This document shows positions 10,266-21,000 of a stretch of DNA of 64,000 bases, piece after piece. Positions within the stretch are counted from its first letter, which is position 1, and each line of letters opens with the position of its first letter. The stretch lies in the NCBI RefSeq assembly GCF_025370935.1, contig NC_133491.1, positions 3,002,960 to 3,066,959 on the forward strand. Direction: 5' to 3'. Position numbers and translations under genes: made by a program. The notes beneath the pieces are model-generated. The model was not told where the DNA came from. It made no database searches and worked only from the letters and a program-made list of their open reading frames with translations. This DNA is from Choristoneura fumiferana. Lineage: Eukaryota > Arthropoda > Insecta > Lepidoptera > Tortricidae.

Positions 10266-11211
10266 ACCTCTGAGACATACCTGATAAAAGACACCGAGAA
10301 CTATCTTCCCATATATGGGGATTCTGGCATATATGATAAAATGCGGGCGAGCGTATGCGACGAGAATGGCGCAGTGTTTGTGAAGTTCCCGCGTTCCTTT
10401 TCCATCGCGGTCACGCGATACGCATGGTCATGGAAGCAGCCGAAGGTTGCTATGTTTACTTCGAAGATCATAGATAATTTCCGGAAGATACAATCTGGCC
10501 ACAGACAATTTAGCAGCAAGAGGAAGTGTCCCAGCAGAATGTCGGAATTTGATTCAATTTGTTCAGTTAATGGATAAACTTTTCGATAGCTTTAATACGT
10601 CTAGTTTTACGGTGCTTAATGGGAAGAAGTACAGAGCAGCTGTAAAGAGTGGTACCTCGGGTTATGGCAAGAGGAATTAACAATGTTAAAAACTGTTATA
10701 TTTATGGTTATAAGAAATAATAGACGTAAAATTTAACGATATACATGTACCGTCTATAAATAATTTGATTAAAACAATTGAAGGTTTTAAATAAATTTGT
10801 AAACTTTTGCACCAACAATATTCAATTCATGCACCTCTTGCTTACACTTACATAATCAAGACCAACTTGAATTTTTTTTGGAGAGTATTAGAAGTTTAGG
10901 TGCATTGGGTTGGAGCTTTGGAGGAAGCATTTAAACACTTGCTAAATAATTTTAGCAGCAATCAATCTATTAATTCGAGTTATGAAAAGGATATAAACGA
11001 TTGCTTACAGTCACTGTCTTTCTTCATAAAAAATAAAGAGAAAGTCGCCTCCTCGCAGACCCAAAACACTGTTATTGATCAGCCTTTAGAAATTATGCAA
11101 AACGTAGTAAGTATTTCGAAACCAGGATCTGGGCAAAGAATTCATATGTCTGCGGGTAATCATTGTCAAAATGTCTGCAGAAAGTGCTCAAAGGGTGCAA
11201 AAGTTCCATAA
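10266..11211 (+). pseudogene. P-element/THAP9-type transposase fossil (C-terminal part)
   Basis: Broken frames carry features of the P-element/THAP9 transposase C-terminus. 10266-10560 reads AVFVKFPRSFSIAV and KQPKVAMFTSKIIDNF. A shifted frame around 10500-10680 reads EFIQ/LIQFVQLMDKLFDSFNTSS-type sequence, a segment typical of the family. Near 10850 is HNQDQLEFFFG, the equivalent of the family's QDxLExFFG motif, followed in another frame by RSLGALGW and then EEAFKHLLNNFSSNQS (10914-). At least three frame changes and a stop are present. It may belong to the same original element as the THAP exon at 976-1264, now separated by piggyBac and Helitron insertions. That link is inference. Confidence 0.6.
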
Positions 11212-11273
11212 ATGTACTAAAAGTCAATTCAGATAGAGATGTGTACAAACATATCAGAGCCAAAGAATATACC

Positions 11274-11386
11274 AAAAACTAAAAGTGGCTTTGCTATCCG
11301 TCTGAAAGCTTAGTAGCTTAGTTTCATAAAATACAAGACAGCAACGTCAGCGTCTTCGAACTACATAGTTAGCAGCAGCATAGTTA
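11274..11386 (+). repeat. 113-bp direct repeat, right copy
   Basis: Same orientation and almost the same sequence as 2-114. The hAT C-terminal fossil starts about 10 bp downstream. Confidence 0.85.
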
Positions 11387-11392
11387 TAACAA

Positions 11393-11632
11393 GGCAATAT
11401 CTAGAAGAACGCATTATTCCTGGAAATGAGTGTCCTGCCCTTTGAAATGGTGGCAGGCGCAGGCAATTCTATACCCGGAACTCTCAAACTTTCAGTGACC
11501 TCTACCTCGGTACCATCTGAAAGGACTTTTTCAAAATCGGGCCAAATATTGAGTGAGAGGCGCAGTTCTATACAACCAGAACGAATGGAGAAGATTTTAT
11601 TGTTAAATATGAACCAGAGATTACTGCCATAA
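11393..11632 (+). pseudogene. hAT transposase C-terminal fossil (ZBED-like)
   Basis: It begins QYLEERIIPGNECPAL, continues in other frames with WWQAQA and YPELSKL equivalents, then reads SVTSTSVPSERTFSKSG, QILSERRSS and MEKILLLNMNQ. The PSER-FSK-G-x-x-LSERR string is the hAT dimerisation signature (Dimer_Tnp_hAT). Frameshifts near 11450-11490 break the reading frame, and the BED finger and catalytic core are not seen here. Confidence 0.85.
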
Positions 11633-12298
11633 TTTTCATGTTTCATGTTTCGGTGAAACGAAATTCGATAATTAGTTTGTCGAAATTTCAGGGGCACGCC
11701 TGTCCAAGACCGTCGCACGTGTAAATAGATCGTCTAATTAATATAGAGGTACTTTAAGATAATCCCTTGTATTACGAGTATTATTTAATATTATTAAATC
11801 AAAATCTATTAAAACATCGAAAACTGTGCATTTGTTGGTCCGACTGACGAATCATGTGTTATATGTTGCGAAATAAAAATGTTGAAATTTCAAAATTTTG
11901 TGGCTCGTCCGGAATTACCCTTCGCTAGATTTTTCAGCATAATTAGTAAGTAGAAGCGTTTTTGCCGTGCAGTGACAACGTCTAAATAAAAGTTAGAAAA
12001 GTAATAAGTTCCAGAGTCAGAGTTAGCTCAACCCAAAGGAAATATAACTCGTCAATTTCATGCGACATATTATGAAACTTAGATTTGGTTAACTGGCTAA
12101 CACACAGAGTTGCTAGAGAGAGGTCGTTTTCTGTACATTTTATTCGGAAATTCTGTAAATAATTGGTATGTCGATTTAAAAAAACTTTCATACTGCAGCT
12201 AAAAAGCACGAGCAGTCGGAAACTATTTGGAAGCTAGTGTTAAACTAGCAACCTTAGGGCAAAACCGAATCGAGACTAGTTTAAACAGTCATTAGTCA

Positions 12299-13617
12299 AG
12301 ATGAGATTTATGCAGAACAAGTTTTATAAGTTATTAGAGATTGATGCCGGTGACGCTGACACATTGGTAAAAGCTTTTTAAGACAAGTTATCCAAGATGG
12401 TTTAGATGTAAATTTAATCGGCATTGGCATAGATGGTGAAAACGTGATGGTCGGCGAGCATCATTCGTTCTCTTCAATGCTGAATGAAACTGTACCGCAT
12501 TTAGCTGTGCTACCCACACATTTAGAATTCATAGTAAAAGAATTTCACAATTGGTTTGGTAATTCAACTTGATTAACAAATTGATTACAGACAGACTATT
12601 AAGTATGTGGAAAAAAAACCGCTTAAAATTGACAAATTGTCGGGTACACGATGGCTAGCTCGCATTGAAGCAGTTACAAAAATACAAGAGCAGTGGGATG
12701 TGTTAGAACGTCACTTCAGAATAGCAAAGAGTTGAGTTGGGACCATTTCGTGACAAAATTTGCCTTGATTTCCTTTTTCCTTTTTTTTGTAAAATGTCAC
12801 GAATAAATGTTTTCTTTCTTTCTTTCAAAAGACAATGAAAGATGTTACACGGCATCTCAATTACATCCGATGCTTACGTCAAAGCAGAATAGGCTGTATT
12901 TATTGTTTTTAAAGCAATCGTTGAAGACCATACATAACCGACGTGAATAAAATGTTTTAGTCAGACGATGTAGATTCTCTGAAATTGTTGTCAGAACTGA
13001 CTGGATTGCTATCAAATTACTTATCTATTTTAATTCCCCCTGAACGATTACTGAACGTGAGACAATATGTGTTGGCTACATTCGCATTCAGAGACTACAT
13101 TATGAATACTAGTTGCATTCACTTGGGATATCTGTTTGTCGAAGAATCTGCGAATGTGCTTGCAAGAGAGTTAAACGTCATCAAAGAAAGGTGTACTCAG
13201 TGCCTTATTGGGCTCTGTGAGGAAATTCAAAACGATTACCAAACAATACTAAATGGTTAGAAAAAAAAAACCGTTTTCTCGCCACAAATCGCGACAAGCC
13301 AAGTAAGACCTAATATCAAAGAAATCGTTGTTACTTTCAAAGATGTAGTCGGAGGAGCGGAAAAAGTTGATGTGACGCTACAAGAGTGGAGAATTTTACC
13401 TTTTCAACCATGGCAAAAAACCAAAACAGCTGACGAGTTTTGGGGAGAAGTATTAACTTATAAAAATGCTTGTGGAGAGCCGGCTTTTTTTAATTTAACC
13501 AAACTTGCCACGGCCATTTTGAGTTTGCCATTTGCTAATGCTGCTGTAGAACGGGCGTTTTCGGTGATGAATATTGTCAAAAATAAACTGCGTAATACCA
13601 ACCGAAAAAAATTATAA
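12299..13617 (+). pseudogene. hAT-type transposase fossil, second family
   Basis: Legible segments in order are MRFMQNKFYKLLEIDAGDAD (12301), GIGIDGENVMVGEHHSF (about 12418), LPTHLEFIVKEFHNWFG, KLSGTRWLARIEAVTKIQEQ (12641), DVDSLKLLSELTGLLSNYLS (12967-), then CGEPAFFNLTKLATAILSLP and FANAAVERAFSVMNIVKNKL (13535-13595). The IGCDGANVM-like, SGTRWLAR and AAVERxFSxMN motifs are characteristic of a hAT subfamily annotated in insects as zinc-finger/hAT proteins. There are several stops and frame changes. About 100 bp at 12733-12832 is a separate insertion ending in CTTTCTTTCTTTC. Part of the middle is missing. Confidence 0.85.
12733..12832 (+). mobile_element. Retroposon 3' end with TTTC tail
   Basis: This roughly 100-bp insert interrupts the hAT fossil. 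It runs from TTGGGACCATTTCGTG to ATGTCACGAATAAATG followed by (TTTC)n. The same end, reversed, lies at 34865-34905 (GAAAGAAAGAAAATACATTT, TTCACGAC), so it is a dispersed retroposon. Confidence 0.5.
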
Positions 13618-13789
13618 ATTTCGAAAATTTGTATCAACACTGTCAACTAACAGAAGATGTAGGTACTTAATATTTTTAGTAAAATTTAAATAAAGGAATA
13701 AAAATAACGGTCATTTTAATTATATACTAGATGAAAACCCGGCTTCGCTCGGGTAAAATGTAGACTCATAATAATATGTTTGAAAAAAT

Positions 13790-14050
13790 TTTTTTGCGAG
13801 TGTAAAGACTGTCGTCCAGACCAGAAGAAGGCCAGATGCGCGGGAAGGGCGGATGGGGCCAGAAGGTTGTCGAATGGCGTCCGCGGACCGGGAGACGAGG
13901 TGTCGGTAGGCCTCCAACAAGATGGAGCGACGACTTGGTTAAGATCGCGGGATCGCGGTGGATGCGGAAAGCACAAGACCGGTCTGAGTGGAGAGCCTTG
14001 GGGGAGGCCTATGTCCAGCAGTGGACGTCTTTCGGCTGACATGATGAAAG
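13790..14050 (+). pseudogene. LINE reverse-transcriptase C-terminal fragment
   Basis: The frame at 13836-14039 reads RTGRRGVGRPPTRWSDDLVK, IAGSRWMRKAQDRSEW and ALGEAYVQQWTSFG, then stop. The G-RP-xRW-DD-x5-G-x2-W-x2-A-Q-DR-W...YVQQW signature is the end of many lepidopteran non-LTR ORF2 proteins. Upstream RT and endonuclease domains are gone. A Helitron-like scrap (AACCCGGCTTCGCTCGGG) precedes it at 13735. Confidence 0.8.
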
Positions 14051-14585
14051 ACTGTCGTACTTATCGAAAAATCTGACGTATATTCCCAGCCTTAATATTA
14101 TCACAAACGTACTTTCACAGCTAACCTACGTATCGGTATTTCACTAGTAGATATTTCTCCTAAATCTTATTTGCCCAAATAGACCTAAGAGGTCATAATG
14201 TCTGTGACACCCGTGTCGCGAGATGACGTGACACCAACGCCACATTGACATGTTTACTTCGCAACGCCATTATATATACTTAGTAATTTATTACATTTTT
14301 GATTGAAAATACTCGATAATCCGAATTTTCCACCTACAAGTTGTCGACTCGGATTGACTACTTAATTTTTTACGCTCAATAATTTGATGTGCATTTCGTT
14401 CGAGTCTACCGTAGACCGGTACGAAATTATTAATATAGATTATCGCCTTCACAGCCAACACTATGTTGAGCAGACACTGCTTCACACTTTCTTAAAAAAA
14501 AAAAACTATTGTCTATGTACATATGTTCTGTAATCCTATTGCAAGTTGTGAATAAATTTCTATTTTCATTTATAATATTTTTCCA

Positions 14586-14790
14586 GAAATTCCTGATGAA
14601 ACCAAGTGCCGAGCCAAAAGGAAGACAAAGGCATCTGTCGTCAATGAAACACCTTCGAGTAATTGTCAAACATGACAAACAAACTTCTTCGCGTCCCAGC
14701 AAAAATGTTCAACAGTCAGATCATCCTATTACCCAAAGCGACAAATTTCAAAATACTAAGCTAAGTTTATTTTGCCTTAGCACAATTTAG
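14586..14790 (+). CDS. Exon-like open frame, unknown
   Basis: After TATTTTTCCAG a frame reads KFLMKPSAEPKGRQRHLSSM and KHDKQTSSRPSKNVQQSD. It is basic and serine-rich with no recognised domain. It may be a remnant of a regulator or transposon linker. Confidence 0.2.
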
Positions 14791-15237
14791 TTGAGAATAA
14801 TAATATTTTCGAGTCAAAACTTTCGACGTAGAACGGACAAAAAAATGACCCATAACCAAAACCTTTGCACATCTCAGGTCGAAAAGCAGCCTAAAGGGAG
14901 AAGCAACAGGATAAGTGAGTTCTTTAGTAATATCTGAAGAAAATTACAGGATAACATTAGACATTCTTTCCAAAAGTTACTGAAATAAAACAATAGTTAT
15001 CAATCACCATCTGAAAATTTCATACAATATTCCACAATAACTTTTATTTTTATTAATTTAAAAGAATAATTTGTTGTATTACAACAGTTTAGATTCACTC
15101 AAAGCGTTAGAACGCCAGTGGACTCATGGTAATATTCTCTTATATTAATCAACCGCTAGTTGCAAACTGCAGACCGCAAGCGACACAATATCTACCTATG
15201 GTTCTGTATGATACACATACACTCAGAATTCGAACAA

Positions 15238-15450
15238 GACTTAGTAGACTAGTGGTTTGTGAGAGCCTATCAGAGACTGTAGGTTCAAATCCGGGCTCGC
15301 ATATGACTTTTCGGAATCCCTATGCGAAATTACATTCATACCACAATTTTTACGGTGAAGAGAAACATCTTGAGGAACCCTGCACATATATGCGAAGCAA
15401 TTAAATGGTGTGTTTAATTTCAAAATGCACACTGGGCCTGCATCTCAGAT
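15238..15450 (+). repeat. tRNA-derived SINE (family 2), diverged
   Basis: AGTAGACTAGTGGTTTGTGA and GGTTCAAATCCGGGCTCG give A- and B-box-like parts. The body (TATGCGAAATTACATTCATA, GCAATTAAATGGTGTGT, CACACTGGGCCTG) matches the copies at 22566 and 40853. Confidence 0.7.
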
Positions 15451-15664
15451 ATCCTTCCAATATAGCCACCTTTTATTTGTGTTTTAGCTAACAATTTCTA
15501 CTAACATACCTTTATAACTAACACCTAATATCTTTGATGAACCATACTACTAGATTCAAGGTCACAGCTCTGAAAACGGCCAGAGAAATAAGAGCACAAA
15601 ATAAATTTGTGCTCTTATTTCTGACAGTACGCGTCAACCAGAGCCAAAGTGCGGACGTGTTAAA

Positions 15665-16304
15665 ATGCCACAATGTTCATTTATAAATTGCGGAAACAGC
15701 CACCGTAACACTAGGGTTTCTGAAGGAATATCCTTCTTTAGGTAAGTACAAGTCAGTATTTTATTTAAAGTACGTAAAAATTGGCAGTTTACATTTAAAA
15801 ATCAATAATTTATTGTTTGGCCAACCATCTTGCCAATAATCGGTGTTTCTGGAACAAAAAATTCGTAGAGTAGTTCTCATTTTAAAATAATTTTATTTTT
15901 TTTGTAGATTTCCTAGTGATCCTTTTCGCTGTGCGGAATGGACATCTATTGTCGCGAGAGAAAGAGAAGAAGAACTTTACAGACCGCACAAAAATTCGAC
16001 TGTATGTTCGATTCATTTTGATAAATTTGACATAGTTGGAAATAGCCAAAGGCGTAGATTACGGAAAATGGCGATTCCAAAATTGCAGGTAAAGTTACAT
16101 AAATGTTTAAAATAATATAAGATTAAGTGTGGCGAGGTGAAGTGAAGCTATATTATTAAAGAAGACGTAAAGCTTCAAGTTCAAGCCGTATGATATTTAT
16201 AATATTGCCCTTAATTGCAGATTCTCGTGAAACAAAATACAGTGCACAGAATTAACCGAATCGATGACGTCAAATCTGGTAAAACATTTATGTTGTCTTT
16301 TTAA
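15665..16304 (+). CDS. THAP-only protein, three exons, 113 aa
   Basis: Exon 1 is 15665-15741 (MPQCSFINCGNSHRN...), ending AG|GTAAGT. Exon 2 is 15908-16088 (FPSDPFRCAEWTS, HKNSTVCSIHFDKFD, RRLRKMAIPKLQ), between TTTTGTAG and GTAAAG. Exon 3 starts at 16221 after ATTGCAG (ILVKQNTVHRINRIDDVKSG) and reaches a stop at 16302. Phases agree throughout and give 113 residues. The THAP signature C-x4-C...W...C-x2-H-F...P is intact, unlike in the 976 copy. There is no catalytic domain, so any function would be DNA binding, for example at its own ends. An alternative donor at 16279 (GGTAAAAC) would splice on to an exon I did not find. Confidence 0.7.
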
Positions 16305-16560
16305 CCCCTGGCGCAAAAAGGGGGGGTGTTATAAGTTTGACCGCAATGTGTGTCTGTGTGTCTGTCTGTGACACCGTACGTAGCTCTTAAACGGGTGAAC
16401 CGATTTGAATATGGTGTTTTTAATTTGAAAGCAGGTTTTTGAAGTGTTGTCAATCACCCATTTTCTAATTAGTTAACTTAATTCAGTTAAGTATCTATAA
16501 GAACATTTCGTTTCATGACAATATTTGTATATGTCATTTTTTTGTGTTATATTTCTGTGA
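16297..16560 (+). repeat. Dispersed lepidopteran repeat (GTTATAAGTTTGACC type)
   Basis: CCCCTGGCGCAAAAAGGGGG, GGTGTTATAAGTTTGACCGC, TGTCTGTCTGTGACACCGT and CTTAAACGGGTGAACCGATT form a well-known anonymous repeat in moth and butterfly genomes. Its class is uncertain to me. It sits inside the P-like element. Confidence 0.55.
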
Positions 16561-16899
16561 AATAAAAAACTGTCTGTCTTATAATAATTGCGACTCCATT
16601 ATTACCCTGTTCCTAAAATAGAATGACATCTTTTTGAAAGATGAATGTTCTTTTGTTAATCGAACGTTTTTGCTTGTCTTATGACGATACGTCGTAAGTA
16701 TTATATACAATTACTATTATTTGAATCTTTGTTGCTTAGACTTAAGGTATATATTTTAAAATAATTTAGAAGGTAAAACAGATATATAGCTATGAGTATA
16801 AGACTGTCTATGACATAAGCAACACGGCCACTTTTTCGCTTTGATTTTGTATGGGATCTTGAATCTAGTAGTATGGTTCATCAAAGCCTAATATGGATC

Positions 16900-18047
16900 A
16901 CATGGTCTGAAATAAACAGTTTTTATTTATTTTTATTTTATTTTATTGCAGGCCTCGAGCCCTCTTGTTAGGAGGGCCTGTGCTGAGCAATGGGACCGAT
17001 GGGATGTATGTAGGCCGGAATTTAGGACATTCCAAATTCACAACTGTTACTTGAAGTAGCATTACAGAATATATAATAGTACTAACGTACAGAATAGCCA
17101 CGCTCTGCCCCGCACCGGTTCGAGTTACCCCACCCCTCAAGCGCAGATTGCAGGAAAACCGCAGGAAAGCAGTCGGGTGCGCAACGCGATGTATGTCGGC
17201 CGCACGGGTCCAAGTTCGGGAGCAATAATTTTTACGAAATGGTAACGGTACTCTACCTACTTCCTTTTTCTAAATAAATAATGATTTCTGAAATTATCGC
17301 GATTAATACATGAAATAACTACTAATTCGTTTAAGTTTGTAGTCGTATATATATTGTAATTGAAAATAATAATGCTTAAATGCACAGACAGACACATTTG
17401 AATTAGGTTTAAATTAATAGGTAAGATTAACGATTGCATTAATTTGCACTATCTAAGCCATACCTACATAATATAAGTACCTTTAAATGTCATTGGTAGC
17501 ACTTATTAGGGTTTTGCGATAGTCAGCCCTGTGTATCTTACGCACACATTTACGCGTGTACAGACGTCGTCGTGCCTATGTAGATTCAAGAATGCGTATT
17601 TTGTACGGCGTGGCCGCTGTGTGGTAGCATTCTGAATGTACATCATAATAAATAAATAAAGACAGAAACCACCACTTAGAGTCCCTCGTTTTCGGTTTTC
17701 TATCTGCGAAATTTTTCTATCAATATAAAGTTAAAGAATTAAAGGAATAAAATGAATAAAGCAAATCCACCCAAGCGATTTTTTACAATGACTAATACTA
17801 ACACTAGGTAGTTAGGTTTTTCGCAACTATGACTTACTGCGTCTATTTTGCCTGACGTTGTATAAGTATTGCTATCTTAAGTATGTGTATATTATCATTG
17901 AAAAAACATCCCTCGAGCTTGCTAAGCTATCCAAATAGTTAAAAATTGTTTAATAAACAATACTTCATTTACATCAGCGTCACCTAAAGGACTTCATATG
18001 ATTTACCTTGAAAAATCTGTCCAAAATACATTACAACATGTAAACAC
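16900..18047. other. Non-coding stretch downstream of MYG1
   Basis: No gene is visible. LINE-like scraps occur near 16945-17020 (GCCTCGAGCCC, GTATGTAGGCCGG). The rest is AT-rich unique-looking DNA. A TTTAAT at 17949-17954 (ATTAAA on the minus strand) is a possible variant poly(A) signal for MYG1. Confidence 0.5.
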
Positions 18048-21000
18048 TTAATCGGCTTTTAAACTGGCCACTGCCATTTCTAAGGCGCCTTGGCGGGACG
18101 TGTTGCCTCCTATAAAGCCTGTGCTGTGGCAGAATATGCAGTTTTTGATTCCAGCGACCTCGCTCAACATCTCATCTCGAACTCCCCACCAGTCCTTGTG
18201 GAGGGGCTTCCTGAAATATAAACATACAGTTGATTCAGCAAATGGCTAGCATATTATTGCGATCATTTGCCCAAATAAGTAACCATGCTAGACACAGGTC
18301 TCCTTTTAAAACGAGAGTTATACGCTGCAGTATTTTTCTCCATCACAAAGTAATGCAATGAGGGCTATCGTTTTTTGTCTTTCTAGATGGCGCCACTATG
18401 CGTGAGGTTTTTAAGTGTGGCTTTCAAAGTCTGTTATTACGAGCGTGAAAACAAAGTTTACATTAAAATCATATGTAATACACCTTAAAACCGTACCATA
18501 AAAATATCGAGCAACCAGTTTGCTTTGTTCGGAAAAAAAGGGAGGAAAAAAGTTTCCGAAAGACAAAACTGTCACAAAACACAGACATGCATTGCCCCGT
18601 AACGCAAAATTGCCATAACTAATTTCAGGTAATGCAAAATATTCATAAAGTTATTCTAATTTTAAATAAACCCGCGTAGCAAGCCCAAAAACTATGTGAT
18701 TTGACATTTCGGAGACCTCACGCTACACTAGCGCCTCTAGCGGCAAATTCATACGCGATAGCCCTCATTAATTAATAAAATCCTACTTATCCTACTTTAT
18801 CCCACTAATATTATAAATGCGAAAGTTTGTAAGTCTATTTGTTTGTTTGTTACTTCATCACGTCTAAACCATTGAACCAATTTAGATGAAATTCGGTATA
18901 CAGATAAAGTCTCAGAGAAGGACATATGATAGTTTTTATACCAGAAAATTGCAGTTCCCGCGGGATAGCGATAAACGAATTCTACGCGGACGGAGTCGCG
19001 GGTAACGGCTAGTATATTATAAACGCGAAAGTTTGTGTGTTTGTGTGTATGTTTGTTACTCCGTCAGGCTAAAACAGCTGGACGCATCTGGATGAAATTT
19101 GGTACATAGATAGCTGGACGTCTGGAATAACACAGGCTAATTTTTATCCTAATATTCCCCACGGGATAGGGATTAAATCTTGAAATAACAACGGCTGGGC
19201 TTAGAGTCACGAAATTTGGTACCTTTGGTAGCTGGACGTCTGGAATAACATATGGGCTACTTTTTATTCCGATATTCCCACAGGACAGGGATAAAATCTT
19301 GAAATTTCCACTGCTGCATGCTGGGTTTAGTCATGAAATTTTGTACAGTTGTTCTTAACACAACCTCAATGAAGATCACAATATACATTTTGGGATTTCC
19401 CAGGGGAATTTTGTAAAATATCGGAATTTCAATTGTAACTACCAGATCGAAAAGTTTAACTATGCAAAGCCACAGGTAAACTCTAGTTTACGTATATACA
19501 GGAACACTAGTGCTTGAACTAGGGGAACCTATCTCATGGGAATTGACAAATTGACCTGTAGTGGTTTATGTTTTCAGTCTATATCTTAACTGTCAATCAT
19601 ATTTACTCTCTACACTTTAGGTAGAAGTTTTGAATAATATATTGGAACTTATAACAATGGCGACTAACAGAAACCGGCAATCACTCAAATATTCATTACA
19701 ATAACAAAAATAATCACCTGGTAACAAAGCTGTAGGGGCTAACGGGAACAGCTTGCACTCTCCAAGAGCTTGGCTTATCATTGAACAGCACAAATTTGAT
19801 CTCATGCCCAATCCCCATTTCAGTCTCCAAGTCAAACAGATGCTCTTTCCACGGAAACCTTTCCTTGAACTCCAGTATCTGCCCAGAGTCATGCACTTCA
19901 AATCTATTTTCTAAAGAAGACTTGACATAATCCCTTGCAGGAAGCCAGACCGAGATAAAATTGTTAGTTACATAAAGAAACTCTTCGCTAACAAGTTTCA
20001 TAGCTTTCTTGAATATCTCATCAAGATTGATTGATAAGTTAGAGTTCCATTCTGGATTTAAGCGTGCTACTCTGTTACTAATATGCGTTCTGATCTTATA
20101 TTTAGGTTCTTGATCAGTCATGGGTACTCCATTGTCTATTGCATCAATTTCTTCAATAAAGTTTTCATAAACTTTTTTGTAGATAATTCTAAGATCGTCA
20201 GGTAGGAGTGGGCACTCCTTTGGAGCAATTGTTTGAATAACTTGTTCACCATAGTAAGTATATATGAGGCCAGCAGAACTCAACCTAGAAAAATATGAAA
20301 CTATATTTTAATCTCTAACTCTCTCCTTCAGCCCACGGTAATTACCCAAAGGAAGTGGAAGTGGGCTATACACATATGCTGCAGTAGTGATGGAAGATGG
20401 GGGAAGGCTGTGATCGAGTAGAGACCCAGAACCGGGGGAAGAAATGTTGGTAGGCAGGTGATGAGGTGGACTGACAACCTGGTAAAAGTGGTGGGAAGTG
20501 GCGAGCAATGCAGGATGCCTATATTCGAATTCAATGGAATTAAGCAATCTGGTAAACAAATGTGGTGACTGACGACTGGCTGACTGACTGACTGACTGAT
20601 GTTGGCTCTAGTGATACTTATCAATCAGCAGTAAATAATTATTTTGAATTTATTCATATTTCATTATTTAATGTTTTCCCTAAGTTTCACATTCCTAACT
20701 TAAAACATAACGTTTTTCTTGTACGAATTTCCACCAACCTAGCAATAATTTTGTCAAGTTTTCGAAAAACTAATAAAACCCTCATTTTAAAACATATAAA
20801 AGGAAACAAATTATCAACCCACGGCAATTTGGATTTCAGTAAAAAATAGGGACTAAAGAAGCTATTGTTTGATCTTAGCTCTGCTTTTGACACGGTAGAC
20901 CATGAAATTCTTATGCGGAAGTTAGATTTTTAATTCCGCCGTGGGTGGAGACACAGGTCAAAAGTGTTTAAAACAACCAACATTAATGGGACAGTAAAAT

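Larger units (their letters stand above)
15532..16886 (+). mobile_element. P-superfamily-like element encoding only a THAP protein
   Basis: The ends are inverted repeats: CTTTGATGAACCATACTACT at 15532 continues identically for 29 bp against the reverse complement of the right end at 16886, with 31 of 32 bp matching. The element is flanked on both sides by CCTAATAT (15524-15531 and 16887-16894), an 8-bp target duplication. Length is 1355 bp. Roughly 31-bp terminal repeats with 8-bp duplications are P-element features, and a THAP domain is the DNA-binding domain of that superfamily. The catalytic body is absent. Its place is taken by a dispersed lepidopteran repeat (about 16305-16460, GGGGTGTTATAAGTTTGACC) and AT-rich DNA. 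A 15-bp-arm hairpin lies at 15586-15620 inside the left end. Confidence 0.75.
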
